Source: Oscheius sp. JU75 (taxonomy: Eukaryota; Nematoda; Chromadorea; Rhabditida; Rhabditidae). From it: DNA of 64,000 nt. The notes under the pieces were generated by a model that was not told the DNA's origin, searched no databases, and saw nothing but the letters and a program-made list of their open reading frames with translations. The position numbers and the translations under genes are program-made. The stretch lies in assembly GCA_037178855.1 (NCBI GenBank), contig JASJZC010000005.1, positions 1 through 64,000 of the forward strand, in the 5' to 3' direction. The stretch's first letter is position 1. The number at the start of each line of letters is the position of its first letter. This document shows positions 32,731 to 44,280 of the stretch, piece by piece.

Positions 32731-35033
32731 CTAAAACTTGACAAATCTTCGAGCAACGCGACTGCCTCCTTTGAAAAGAAGAAAACCGACAGCTCCGTAG
32801 AAGGCGGCCTTCATTGTATACTTGAAAACCAGTCCGGCACGACTTGGTGGTGGAATGCGGATCAGCTCACCAATGTCGATTTCGCTCTGCCAATTGGCTA
32901 CAATGCCGGGAGTGTGGCCGATTCCGACCACAGCGACAACCTGCAAATTGATTTAGGTGTGTGGAAAATAAGTGTCGCCATGGAAACTCGTATCAATTTT
33001 CTCATACTTTCACCTGTTATATGAGCTGCAGATGGAAAGTGAAAATGTGGAGAAGCATAACCACTGGACTAGAAGGTTCGGATCATCCATTTTGTATACA
33101 AACAGAAGAGACTCACTCTTAGAGGCTGCCACTCGACCTGATGTCCATGTGCACGCAGCTGTCTCCAAGAAAGGAATTTGTGCTCCGTGTTCGAGGACAT
33201 AATATGCTGCAGGGAGTACGTCATGTACTGATCTCGTTCCTGGACGAAAATCTGAAAAGACAAAGTGGGGAGTGACTGACAGGGTAACCTCGCTCAATTT
33301 AGGGAAATCTCCAGCCATTTCAGCAAGAAGCTCTTCCAGGAGATCCTGTCGCTTGCAGCGTTCTACTTCTTCGGGTGTGATGGTGCTAAAGTGGCTGAAG
33401 CAGACATGGAAGAAAAATTTGATCTTTTGCCACAGAGTCAGGGCTCCGAGAGCGCGTTGAAGAGTGATGTGGATCGGGCGGTCACCGAGGACAAGACGAC
33501 ATAGCTGTGTCTGCATGACAGCGCGATGTGCCGCACGAAACTCCCCTCCAGGAGCCATGGAGAGCTGCCGCGTGATGTGAGCCGACATGCTGAGCAGCAT
33601 GACATGAAGGATACCTTGAACGGCTCCACTCTGCTTGATGATGTTCCGCATTTTTTCAATGCTGAGCTCGCTGGCTTCCTTCAACAGAGTCTGTTCATCC
33701 ATCGAAAGAATAGAAATTCTGCTCGGACACAGCTCGACCATAACGATATCCGGTTGGACAGCGCGAATCGTGTTGACCACGTCTTCTTGGCTCTCCTTGC
33801 TGAAATATCGTAATGTTGTGAGAACTGTTGGATCTTTATTATTTCAATATTTCGGTGTTTGGTAGGGTGACGGTTATACATGTTCGACTCGACTCGATTC
33901 CGAGTCGGACTTGAAATGGACTCGAGTCGGGCTCGAGTCGAACTTGAATCAAAATGCGCGGCAACGCTGTTTCTACTGCAGGAGATGTCGTCGTTGTTAT
34001 TATTTTTTATTTGTTTAAATATGTATTTTTTTTTTCAATTTTCTTCAAAAGTCCGATCTGATAAGGCTATGGATGAAGCTTCTGAAGAAACTGAAGATGA
34101 AGAAGTTGTAGAATCCGACTATTCGGACGTAGATATATTTTCGAATCACAGTGATTCAGAGTATTTTACTGTCCCGATTTTTGTGCAAAATGCAGCCTAT
34201 ACGAAAGATATAAGTTTTCCTCGACTTCAGTCGGACTCGATTCGATTCGACACGAGATTTTCGACTCGGATCCCGAGTATAGTGACATTGAGGCAGAGAG
34301 ACATAAGAGACAAAGAGACACAAAGACAGCGGCGTGTCTACTGTAATTCAAAGACTTTCCAATAAGCTAGTTATGATGGACCCTCATTGTTGAATGAGCT
34401 ATTTTAATTCACCTGAAGTGAGCAGTTCCAATGAGGTAGACCTTGGCATTAGAAAAGGCATCTTCCCAGTCATGCTCATTGCACTGTTCCGGACAGGCTG
34501 GTCTCGGCTTTTCCTGCGGCCAGCTCAGCACTTGAACAGTGTCCTTTGGTAGCTCGGGATTAAATGTTCGGGGGCGTCCGAATAGCCATCCGTTGAAAAT
34601 CCTGTCCTGAAAGAAGACACTTTCAATAGTTTGCCAACATTCCGAAAACAGCTAGAAATTAAATAAAATGAAGGGCTCACTGAATTGTCCACGTCGTCCG
34701 GATCGACGGCATCGACCTCATCAAAATCGTCCCCGACATGTTCATCGAAGTTGCTAGCCGAGTCCGCGACACTTATTATTGACTGGTCGGCAGCTTCTGA
34801 TGCTAAAGATAGAAGAGTTAATGTATAAAACTCATGAGTGAAGTAATGAACCTCCTGCCATGCTCCGTTGGTCAACCGTTTGTTCCTTCATTTTAATAAG
34901 GTCCTGAAAAAATTTCTCAAAATCATGTTGCCTTAAACCTCGAATATTCAACAAAAATGTACCTCTTCAGTAAGCTGTCCTTCAGCTGGAGCGGCCGGGG
35001 AAATGCATCCGGTCCAGGTATCGGTTCGGACAT
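32731..35033 (-). CDS. TRABD: TraB-domain-containing protein (left copy)
   Basis: Mirror of 44699-47003. The TraB domain begins KVYLIGTAHF and KESQEDVVNTIRAVQPDIVM, contains VELCPSRISILSMDEQTLL and HITRQLSMAPGGEFRAAHRA, and closes with VVAVVGIGHTPGIVANWQSE. The C-terminal hydrophobic helix AAFYGAVGFLLFKGG suggests a membrane anchor; vertebrate TRABD is reported at mitochondria. In this copy the first exon has one C fewer in the run after GATGCATTT, shifting AFPPAAPAEG to AFPRPLQLKD, so the right copy is the better model. An intron holds an ACTCGAGT-rich element (33882-34290). Confidence 0.9.
33882..34290. repeat. ACTCGAGT/GACTCGA-rich element with terminal inverted repeats (left copy)
   Basis: Both ends are built from interspersed GACTCGA/TCGAGTC units (GACTCGACTCGATTCCGAGT at the left, TCGATTCGACACGAG and TTTTCGACTCGGATCCCGAG at the right). 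The middle is AT-rich with an acidic open stretch (EETEDEEVVESDYSDVDIFS). It lies in a TRABD intron and is probably a non-autonomous element or decayed transposon. Confidence 0.5.
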
Positions 35034-35450
35034 GACTTCAACTAGAAACACACTTTTTGCTATCAGTATCAATTGAATTGGGCTGACAGAAAGAATGAAT
35101 AGTGGTGGGTATTGGAAACGGCTGTTCCATGGTTGCCACATGCTTTTCAAACGAGCTGCAGCACATTCGTTTCGAGACCCATGTATCGGCGCCTAGTTGA
35201 TAAAAACGGCACAAAAAACTTTGCTGATCTGTAAGTGGTGAATATTGGACTGTCAGAAGAACTTTTGGTACAATTGTTGGGGCTCAAGTAACAGTAATGA
35301 TCTGTTAGACTTTGCTTCCTAGTTCAGTAAAATTTACAAAACTTCATTAAAAAAGAGAGTATATTAAAATCTTTGAAAGTTTCTAGTCACCCTGACCCCG
35401 TACACATGCTCTGCTTTGCTTTTCTTCGTTCTCCTAGTCAGCAGTTTTCC
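35034..35450. other. Intergenic region between divergent TRABD and CDF genes (left copy)
   Basis: About 417 bp shared promoter interval. No motif stands out. Confidence 0.4.
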
Positions 35451-37773
35451 ATGGCTCCCCCAGAGACAGTTTTCAGTTCAGAGATAAGAGAACAAGATAG
35501 TGGCCCATTGTGCTCTGCTTGTGAAATCCTGTTGTTTAATTAATGCGTCTTTTCAGGGTAAAATGTTGACCAGAATCTTCCAACAATGGTCATCCAGGAG
35601 AGCGCTGAAGAGGTTCTACAAGAGGCAGAATGGATTCGTTGATGCGACTCTAGAGGACGAGGAATGCTTGAAGGAGAAAGACGTTGACCAGGAGAAGAGT
35701 GAGAAGGATAAAGCCCAGAAAGAGAAGGTAACTTATCCATTGATTTCGGTAGAATTCTGGGATACTTGAACAGACACCACCCTTCATTCAATCTTTTTGT
35801 CGCGAACTTCCCTTCACTCCCAATCGAGTTTTATAGTGTGCTAAACCTAATTTAATGTTTCTACCTATGTTTTAAGAACTCAGCGTGTGAAATAACCCCA
35901 TTGGAACGAGAAGCTGCCAGATACCTATCGGAGCAATGTATACGGGAGAATGAGTAGTCTATGAAAGTCATCTGTTTCTCCTAGGTATTTGGCAGTTCCT
36001 CATTCCAAGGGGTTATTTTACACCCTGAGTTCGGAAAATATAGATAGAAACATAAAAAATAAGTTCAAGACACCGAAAAACACGATTTATTGTGTCTCAG
36101 GAAGTTCGGGTTAAAAATTTGAAGGAAGGGTGGTGTCTGCCCAAGTATTATCGAATTCGTTTAGGTTTGGGACACTCGTCTTTCAATCATCACCATTCTC
36201 ATCAATATAGTCATGATTGCTGCCAAGCTGGTTGCAGCTTACCTGTCTAATTCCTTAGCAGTAATAGCCAGCATGGTCGACAGCGCCATGGACATTGCTT
36301 CCGGGGTCGTTATTTGGTTTCATTATTGAAGTTTACTAAGTAACTAAAATTAACTAAGGTACGCTTGCCGACAAATAGAGAAGAGCAGTAGACGAAAGTA
36401 TCCTGTTGGGCTTGAAAGACTAGAGCCTTTGACTGTTTTGATCGTTGGGATGATCATGATTTTTGCCAATCTGATCGTAATTGAGGAAGCTGTGGTGGAA
36501 ATGGCTACAGACTCTGTGAGTACAGTTCACTCCAAAGAAGCTTGCAAATTGCAGATGGATCCAAAGTTCGACATTTCTACCATCGTTGTTCTTTGTTTTG
36601 GGACCGCGATGAAACTTGTTCTGTTCCTTATTTGTCGTGTTCGAGCCTCCACTGCTAGTCAGTGTCTGGCTATCGATCACAGAAATGACTGCATTACAAA
36701 CATGGTTGCACTGGCTGGAGCTCTTGTAGGATCAAAGTGGTGGAAGTACGCCGATCCTATCTTTGGAGGCTTCATCAGGTACCAGTCGCTCACCTCAGGC
36801 GCACTGATACATTGCTCCTTTTGCATCGTTTTTGATTTTTATAACTTAACTTGTCAGAGCCTGCCAAAGAGAACGTTTGACAGAAAAGGCTACCCAAAAT
36901 TTTTCAAGTGTTATTCGGGATAGAGTTCTGAGACTCTACCGCTGAAAATTGAAAAACAGTGGCACAAAAACAGTTAAGAGAATAATCAAATACAATAAGA
37001 AGAGACTTTTGGGCACAGGATAGTATTTGACATGGGTAGCAGACGGACGCTTTTTACCAATTGTAAACATGCGATAAACAAAACCTCGCCTTTCATTAAA
37101 CAAAGGTCCCGATGACATGGTTTTTCCATCTGTCTTCCTCACATATTTTCGGTTAAAGGACTGTCATCAGGGTTGCAAAACCAGGCAGTCCGGGATATGT
37201 TACTGTGGGCCGGATTGCCCAACCCTGCCGTCATCATGAGAGTCCGGCGTAACGCGAACTTGTATCGAGTTAACTTCCTTGAAAAGTAATTGACTGAGTG
37301 TAAAGAACCGAATTTGAAAAATTCATGGCGGGACCCGGCTCTACAAAAAGTGCGGTGTTTATCCGTAATGAGACGGTTTTATTATACAAACTTTGTTTCA
37401 GTGGACTAATCATCGCTACCTGGTTTGGCCAGATCCGTGAGCAAATCCCCATGCTGATTGGTCGTGCAGCGGACAATGAGCTCATCAGTAGGATCACAAA
37501 AATTGCGGTGGCTCACGACGAACGAATTCATTGCATCGACATGATACACGTGTATCACTTCGGGGCTAATCATCTGGTCGAAGCTCATGTGGTTGGTCTT
37601 GCTCGGTAAACGCTTAAAAATTCATCTAGGTATTGCCCAAAGAAGTTTCATTGGAAGAAAGCCACGATATAACCGAAGGTTTGCAGAAGAAGTTGGAGCG
37701 GTTGCCATTTGTGCAACGGGCATTCGTTCACGCGGACTATGAGCTGGATGGAGATGAACACCTTCTTGGTTGA
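35451..37773 (+). CDS. Cation diffusion facilitator (CDF) transporter (left copy)
   Basis: Divalent metal (Zn/Fe/Mn)/proton antiporter-like protein. ATG 35451 (MAPPETVFSSEI), then LTRIFQQW and RRALKRFYKRQNGF, then the membrane exon VWDTRLSIITILINIVMIAA and LVAAYLSNSLAVIASMVDSA, with MD completing the TM2 metal site (DSAMD). YPVGLERLEPLTVLIVGMIM (TM3) follows, then LAIDHRNDCITNMVALAGAL (TM5 site DHRND). The cytoplasmic domain is RITKIAVAHDERIHCIDMIH, VYHFGANHLVEAHV and KLERLPFVQRAFVHADYELD, ending DGDEHLLG at 37771-37773. The length and the D-rich metal site (instead of the HxxxD of zinc CDFs) suit the nematode/plant Fe/Mn-type CDF group, but the substrate is inference. Introns contain a 387-bp foldback (35762-36148). 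Confidence 0.88.
35762..36148. repeat. Foldback MITE with very long inverted arms (left copy)
   Basis: The ends ATACTTGAACAGACACCACC and (complement) ATACTTGGGCAGACACCACC face each other. Inner arms CTCAGCGTGTGAAATAACCC and complement CTCAGGGTGTAAAATAACCC continue the hairpin almost to the centre (about 35945-35960). The element is nearly all stem and lies in a CDF intron. Confidence 0.8.
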
Positions 37774-38288
37774 AATATAATAAACACCGACCTAGCATGC
37801 ACTAACAATTACCATGGCAGAAATTTCTACTGGTCAATTTGAAGCGGATCTACATATCTAGTTCTACATATCCAAAAGTCTCTTTATGTGTGTCTGTCTG
37901 AATCCCCAATTGCCACTTTGTCACAGTTACTCTGTAACAGCAATTACTGTATGCAAGTCAATCCAGTCCACGTTAGACAGCGTGAGAGAAGGTGCTGTTG
38001 CCGCGGTAGCTCGGATGGTGTGAGCCATACGAGCAGGTTGAAGTGGGAGTGAAGGGGCAGGACAGGCTGACAGAACGGAAAAGAAACATGGAAAGGTTTA
38101 AAGAAATGAGGTTATACTGTCACTTGAGCACCATGCACGATAGTATTACTTGTGTAGAAAAGTATTATAAAAATATATGTAATAAAAAGCAACAGAAAGC
38201 AGATGATAACAGCGACAAAAAGGAGACAAATACAGAACAAAAAAGTTTCAAGACAATCTTTCCTATCGTGCCCTCGGGCCAGTTTTTA

Positions 38289-39410
38289 TTGGGTTGGCAG
38301 CTAAGTCTTTTCGCTTTTTCAAATGCAAAAATTTATTGTATTCCAAACAACTTTTTCATTCGATGTAACCACCATTATAATGTACCACGTCTGCCCATTT
38401 CACGGGTAGCTTACGGATGCCACGCTCGTAGAACACCTGGGGTTTCGACGCGAAGAAGTTTGTCAACCAGGTTTTGAGTGCGCCGTCGTAATCGAACTGT
38501 TGTCCTCCAATCTCGTTGTTGAGAGTCCGGAACAGATAATAGTCGGAAGGAGCAAGATCCGGGCTATATGGAGCATGGGATAAAATCTCCCAACCCAGGT
38601 CGTGGATCTTGGAGCGAGTGAGTTTTGCAACATGGAGGCGCGCGTTGTCCATCTGCAGGATGACTTTCGACTTCAGCGGCCATTTCTGACGAAATGCAAC
38701 GGCAACCTTTTCAAGTGGCTGACTGTTTATGGCGGCCATAAGGGTAGTTCCAGCATCCAGCACTTCCCAGTACACCACTTCTTCGATATCCCAGAAAACA
38801 CAGAGCATAATCTTTTTTTGATAGGTGTCGGACCTGGACCCACCCATTGACGCTTCCGCTGGAAGTTTACCTACGTTACCCACTTCACATTCCCCATCAC
38901 CAGGCGTGGTAAAAAGGATTTCCTCTCATACCTGGACAGGAGAGAATGGGCGACGGACATGCGCTGCCACTTCTGGGTCTCACTGAGATCATGCGGCAAC
39001 CAAGTGCCCAGTTCCTTCATAAATCTCAATTGCTTCAAATGATGTTCCACTGCAGCATGACTGACAGACAGTGCTTCTGCTAGTTCACGGGTAGTCTGGC
39101 GATTGTTCTCGTTCACGAGCTGCAGCAGCTTCGATTCATCAAAAGTTGATCTTGGCTCATCTTCGACGCTTTTGTCCCCAGACCGAAAGCGATAGAGCCA
39201 CAACTGGCATATCCTCGTGGACGTCGTCCCTTGGCCATAAACATCGTTGATATCAGCCGCCGTTTGGGCTCCATTCGTGCCTTTGAGGAACTCATGTCGC
39301 AGATGGTCAGGTGATAGGTCATTGATGGTCCAGATCAAAACGAACAGAGAACAGAGAATAAGAGGAAGGAAAGTGGTGTCTTACATGGTGATGGTAGAGG
39401 ACTGAGTGAG
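38289..39410 (-). mobile_element. Terminal mariner, left copy, 5' end replaced by telomere array
   Basis: The 3' TIR starts at 38289 beside a TA. The transposase body (minus strand) matches the right-arm mariner through its first codons. At 39410 homology stops abruptly and the telomere array begins, so the 5' TIR and first 94 bp are missing. The same inactivating changes as in the right copy are present (stop after KWVT, VMGNVKWV in place of a VTGDEKWV-type motif). Confidence 0.92.
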
Positions 39411-40008
39411 AGCCTAAGCCTAAGCCTAAGCCTAAGCCTAAGCCTAAGCCTAAGCCTAAGCCTAAGCCTAAGCCTAAGCCTAAGCCTAAGCCTAAGCCTA
39501 AGCCTAAGCCTAAGCCTAAGCCTAAGCCTAAGCCTAAGCCTAAGCCTAAGCCTAAGCCTAAGCCTAAGCCTAAGCCTAAGCCTAAGCCTAAGCCTAAGCC
39601 TAAGCCTAAGCCTAAGCCTAAGCCTAAGCCTAAGCCTAAGCCTAAGCCTAAGCCTAAGCCTAAGCCTAAGCCTAAGCCTAAGCCTAAGCCTAAGCCTAAG
39701 CCTAAGCCTAAGCCTAAGCCTAAGCCTAAGCCTAAGCCTAAGCCTAAGCCTAAGCCTAAGCCTAAGCCTAAGCCTAAGCCTAAGCCTAAGCCTAAGCCTA
39801 AGCCTAAGCCTAAGCCTAAGCCTAAGCCTAAGCCTAAGCCTAAGCCTAAGCCTAAGCCTAAGCCTAAGCCTAAGCCTAAGCCTAAGCCTAAGCCTAAGCC
39901 TAAGCCTAAGCCTAAGCCTAAGCCTAAGCCTAAGCCTAAGCCTAAGCCTAAGCCTAAGCCTAAGCCTAAGCCTAAGCCTAAGCCTAAGCCTAAGCCTAAG
40001 CCTAAGCC
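39411..40008 (+). repeat. Nematode telomere array (GCCTAA)n, about 100 units
   Basis: 598 bp of uninterrupted AGCCTA/GCCTAA hexamers, the C-rich strand of TTAGGC, with no variant unit seen. Reading 5'->3' on the + strand this is the orientation of a LEFT chromosome end, so the array caps the sequence to its right. The right border is GCCCAACCCTTATATATATG; the left border is the broken mariner. Confidence 0.98.
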
Positions 40009-40225
40009 CAACCCTTATATATATGGCCTTTTACGACCTCTCCTCTTCACAGTCATCAGTTAATTACATTTCCACAACCATTTTTCACGGGGTCATTTTG
40101 GAGTTTACTCAATCCTCAGATGAATAAACAAGAAGAAGAATGATCAAGGATCCAATAAGAGAGTGATGAGAGCTAAACGACCTTAAGCGAAGGTTAATAA
40201 AAGATATTACTCCACTCGTAAACTA
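40009..40225. other. Unique subtelomeric segment, present on one side only
   Basis: 217 bp between telomere and mariner, starting CAACCCTTATATATATGGCC. There is no counterpart in the left arm and no gene. Confidence 0.8.
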
Positions 40226-41441
40226 TTGGGTTGGCATATAAGGCTTTTCGCTTTTTGTAAACATGTCCTTTGTCTTGTGTACGACAACGTCCGAGCTATT
40301 GATATAACACCTCGTGTAGCTCACTCAGTCCTCTACCATCACCATGTAAGACACCACTTTCCTTCCTCTTATTCTCTGTTCTCTGTTCGTTTTGATCTGG
40401 ACCATCAATGACCTATCACCTGACCATCTGCGACATGAGTTCCTCAAAGGCACGAATGGAGCCCAAACGGCGGCTGATATCAACGATGTTTATGGCCAAG
40501 GGACGACGTCCACGAGGATATGCCAGTTGTGGCTCTATCGCTTTCGGTCTGGGGACAAAAGCGTCGAAGATGAGCCAAGATCAACTTTTGATGAATCGAA
40601 GCTGCTGCAGCTCGTGAACGAGAACAATCGCCAGACTACCCGTGAACTAGCAGAAGCACTGTCTGTCAGTCATGCTGCAGTGGAACATCATTTGAAGCAA
40701 TTGAGATTTATGAAGGAACTGGGCACTTGGTTGCCGCATGATCTCAGTGAGACCCAGAAGTGGCAGCGCATGTCCGTCGCCCATTCTCTCCTGTCCAGGT
40801 ATGAGAGGAAATCCTTTTTACCACGCCTGGTGATGGGGAATGTGAAGTGGGTAACGTAGGTAAACTTCCAGCGGAAGCGTCAATGGGTGGGTCCAGGTCC
40901 GACACCTATCAAAAAAAGATTATGCTCTGTGTTTTCTGGGATATCGAAGAAGTGGTGTACTGGGAAGTGCTGGATGCTGGAACTACCCTTATGGCCGCCA
41001 TAAACAGTCAGCCACTTGAAAAGGTTGCCGTTGCATTTCGTCAGAAATGGCCGCTGAAGTCGAAAGTCATCCTGCAGATGGACAACGCGCGCCTCCATGT
41101 TGCAAAACTCACTCGCTCCAAGATCCACGACCTGGGTTGGGAGATTTTATCCCATGCTCCATATAGCCCGGATCTTGCTCCTTCCGACTATTATCTGTTC
41201 CGGACTCTCAACAACGAGATTGGAGGACAACAGTTCGATTACGACGGCGCACTCAAAACCTGGTTGACAAACTTCTTCGCGTCGAAACCCCAGGTGTTCT
41301 ACGAGCGTGGCATCCGTAAGCTACCCGTGAAATGGGCAGACGTGGTACATTATAATGGTGGTTACATCGAATGAAAAAGTTGTTTGGAATACAATAAATT
41401 TTTGCATTTGAAAAAGCGAAAAGACTTAGCTGCCAACCCAA
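40226..41441 (+). mobile_element. Terminal mariner, full length, inactive (right copy)
   Basis: 1216 bp, TA on both sides (40224-40225, 41442-41443). TIRs are TTGGGTTGGCATATAAGGCT and TTGGGTTGGCAGCTAAGTCT. Transposase at 40392-41374: HTH region LRHEFLKGTNGAQTAADIND, second catalytic Asp in LQMDNARLHVAKL, third Asp in YSPDLAPSDYYLF exactly 34 residues later (DD34D). It is inactive: the first catalytic motif reads VMGNVKWVT (Asp to Asn), the next codon is TAG, and the two halves are in different frames. Confidence 0.95.
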
Positions 41442-41956
41442 TAAAAACTGGCCCGAGGGCACGATAGGAAAGATTGTCTTGAAACTTTTTTGTTCTGTAT
41501 TTGTCTCCTTTTTGTCGCTGTTATCATCTGCTTTCTGTTGCTTTTTATTACATATATTTTTATAATACTTTTCTACACAAGTAATACTATCGTGCATGGT
41601 GCTCAAGTGACAGTATAACCTCATTTCTTTAAACCTTTCCATGTTTCTTTTCCGTTCTGTCAGCCTGTCCTGCCCCTTCACTCCCACTTCAACCTGCTCG
41701 TATGGCTCACACCATCCGAGCTACCGCGGCAACAGCACCTTCTCTCACGCTGTCTAACGTGGACTGGATTGACTTGCATACAGTAATTGCTGTTACAGAG
41801 TAACTGTGACAAAGTGGCAATTGGGGATTCAGACAGACACACATAAAGAGACTTTTGGATATGTAGAACTAGATATGTAGATCCGCTTCAAATTGACCAG
41901 TAGAAATTTCTGCCATGGTAATTGTTAGTGCATGCTAGGTCGGTGTTTATTATATT

Positions 41957-44280
41957 TCAACCAAGAAGGTGTTCATCTCCATCCAGCTCATAGTCCGCGT
42001 GAACGAATGCCCGTTGCACAAATGGCAACCGCTCCAACTTCTTCTGCAAACCTTCGGTTATATCGTGGCTTTCTTCCAATGAAACTTCTTTGGGCAATAC
42101 CTAGATGAATTTTTAAGCGTTTACCGAGCAAGACCAACCACATGAGCTTCGACCAGATGATTAGCCCCGAAGTGATACACGTGTATCATGTCGATGCAAT
42201 GAATTCGTTCGTCGTGAGCCACCGCAATTTTTGTGATCCTACTGATGAGCTCATTGTCCGCTGCACGACCAATCAGCATGGGGATTTGCTCACGGATCTG
42301 GCCAAACCAGGTAGCGATGATTAGTCCACTGAAACAAAGTTTGTATAATAAAACCGTCTCATTACGGATAAACACCGCACTTTTTGTAGAGCCGGGTCCC
42401 GCCATGAATTTTTCAAATTCGGTTCTTTACACTCAGTCAATTACTTTTCAAGGAAGTTAACTCGATACAAGTTCGCGTTACGCCGGACTCTCATGATGAC
42501 GGCAGGGTTGGGCAATCCGGCCCACAGTAACATATCCCGGACTGCCTGGTTTTGCAACCCTGATGACAGTCCTTTAACCGAAAATATGTGAGGAAGACAG
42601 ATGGAAAAACCATGTCATCGGGACCTTTGTTTAATGAAAGGCGAGGTTTTGTTTATCGCATGTTTACAATTGGTAAAAAGCGTCCGTCTGCTACCCATGT
42701 CAAATACTATCCTGTGCCCAAAAGTCTCTTCTTATTGTATTTGATTATTCTCTTAACTGTTTTTGTGCCACTGTTTTTCAATTTTCAGCGGTAGAGTCTC
42801 AGAACTCTATCCCGAATAACACTTGAAAAATTTTGGGTAGCCTTTTCTGTCAAACGTTCTCTTTGGCAGGCTCTGACAAGTTAAGTTATAAAAATCAAAA
42901 ACGATGCAAAAGGAGCAATGTATCAGTGCGCCTGAGGTGAGCGACTGGTACCTGATGAAGCCTCCAAAGATAGGATCGGCGTACTTCCACCACTTTGATC
43001 CTACAAGAGCTCCAGCCAGTGCAACCATGTTTGTAATGCAGTCATTTCTGTGATCGATAGCCAGACACTGACTAGCAGTGGAGGCTCGAACACGACAAAT
43101 AAGGAACAGAACAAGTTTCATCGCGGTCCCAAAACAAAGAACAACGATGGTAGAAATGTCGAACTTTGGATCCATCTGCAATTTGCAAGCTTCTTTGGAG
43201 TGAACTGTACTCACAGAGTCTGTAGCCATTTCCACCACAGCTTCCTCAATTACGATCAGATTGGCAAAAATCATGATCATCCCAACGATCAAAACAGTCA
43301 AAGGCTCTAGTCTTTCAAGCCCAACAGGATACTTTCGTCTACTGCTCTTCTCTATTTGTCGGCAAGCGTACCTTAGTTAATTTTAGTTACTTAGTAAACT
43401 TCAATAATGAAACCAAATAACGACCCCGGAAGCAATGTCCATGGCGCTGTCGACCATGCTGGCTATTACTGCTAAGGAATTAGACAGGTAAGCTGCAACC
43501 AGCTTGGCAGCAATCATGACTATATTGATGAGAATGGTGATGATTGAAAGACGAGTGTCCCAAACCTAAACGAATTCGATAATACTTGGGCAGACACCAC
43601 CCTTCCTTCAAATTTTTAACCCGAACTTCCTGAGACACAATAAATCGTGTTTTTCGGTGTCTTGAACTTATTTTTTATGTTTCTATCTATATTTTCCGAA
43701 CTCAGGGTGTAAAATAACCCCTTGGAATGAGGAACTGCCAAATACCTAGGAGAAACAGATGACTTTCATAGACTACTCATTCTCCCGTATACATTGCTCC
43801 GATAGGTATCTGGCAGCTTCTCGTTCCAATGGGGTTATTTCACACGCTGAGTTCTTAAAACATAGGTAGAAACATTAAATTAGGTTTAGCACACTATAAA
43901 ACTCGATTGGGAGTGAAGGGAAGTTCGCGACAAAAAAGATTGAATGAAGGGTGGTGTCTGTTCAAGTATCCCAGAATTCTACCGAAATCAATGGATAAGT
44001 TACCTTCTCTTTCTGGGCTTTATCCTTCTCACTCTTCTCCTGGTCAACGTCTTTCTCCTTCAAGCATTCCTCGTCCTCTAGAGTCGCATCAACGAATCCA
44101 TTCTGCCTCTTGTAGAACCTCTTCAGCGCTCTCCTGGATGACCATTGTTGGAAGATTCTGGTCAACATTTTACCCTGAAAAGACGCATTAATTAAACAAC
44201 AGGATTTCACAAGCAGAGCACAATGGGCCACTATCTTGTTCTCTTATCTCTGAACTGAAAACTGTCTCTGGGGGAGCCAT
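41957..44280 (-). CDS. Cation diffusion facilitator transporter (right copy)
   Basis: Same gene as 35451-37773, stop complement at 41957-41959, ATG complement ending at 44280. The exons encoding TM1-TM2 (VWDTRLSIITILINI...), the DHRND metal site and the cytoplasmic domain (KLERLPFVQRAFVHADYELD) are identical in translation to the left copy. Adjacent to the terminal mariner, it is the first gene in from the telomere, about 2 kb away, with no supported gene in 41442-41956. Confidence 0.88.
43582..43969. repeat. Foldback MITE in CDF intron (right copy)
   Basis: Mirror of 35762-36148; ends ATACTTGGGCAGACACCACC and complement of ATACTTGAACAGACACCACC. Confidence 0.8.

Larger units (their letters stand above)
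15769..39410 (+). repeat. Left arm of giant inverted repeat (at least 23.6 kb)
   Basis: Every gene, intron and transposon from 15769 to 39410 recurs in reverse orientation and reverse order in 40320-64000. The sum of paired coordinates is 79730 in the CDF gene, 79735 in UFSP2, 79737 near the 3' end of BICD, 79745 just beyond BICD, 79764 past the mariner cluster and 79769 at the outer edge. The arms are therefore collinear with only 39 bp net length difference. The arm's inner end is GACTGAGTGAG in a mariner, joined without visible microhomology to AGCCTAAGCC. Confidence 0.97.

Noticed and set aside
33880-34365. 161-codon acidic open frame as a gene
   Set aside because: It lies inside a TRABD intron, is bounded by GACTCGA repeats, and runs into a TCTG-type tract. 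No domain is recognised; better treated as part of the repeat element.
38043-38477. Open frame reading out of the mariner 3' end into flanking DNA (also 41253-41687)
   Set aside because: Part of it is antisense mariner sequence including the TIR; no motif and no splice structure.
39411-40008. Regular repeat array as a CRISPR or satellite
   Set aside because: The period is 6 bp with no spacers, and the unit is exactly the nematode telomere hexamer.
39411-40008. De novo telomere addition onto the left arm
   Set aside because: The array is in the wrong orientation; telomerase would add TTAGGC, not GCCTAA, to the + strand 3' end of the left arm.
39319-40011. Long open frame of alternating Leu-Gly over the array
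   Set aside because: It is the translation of the telomere hexamer repeat, not a protein gene.
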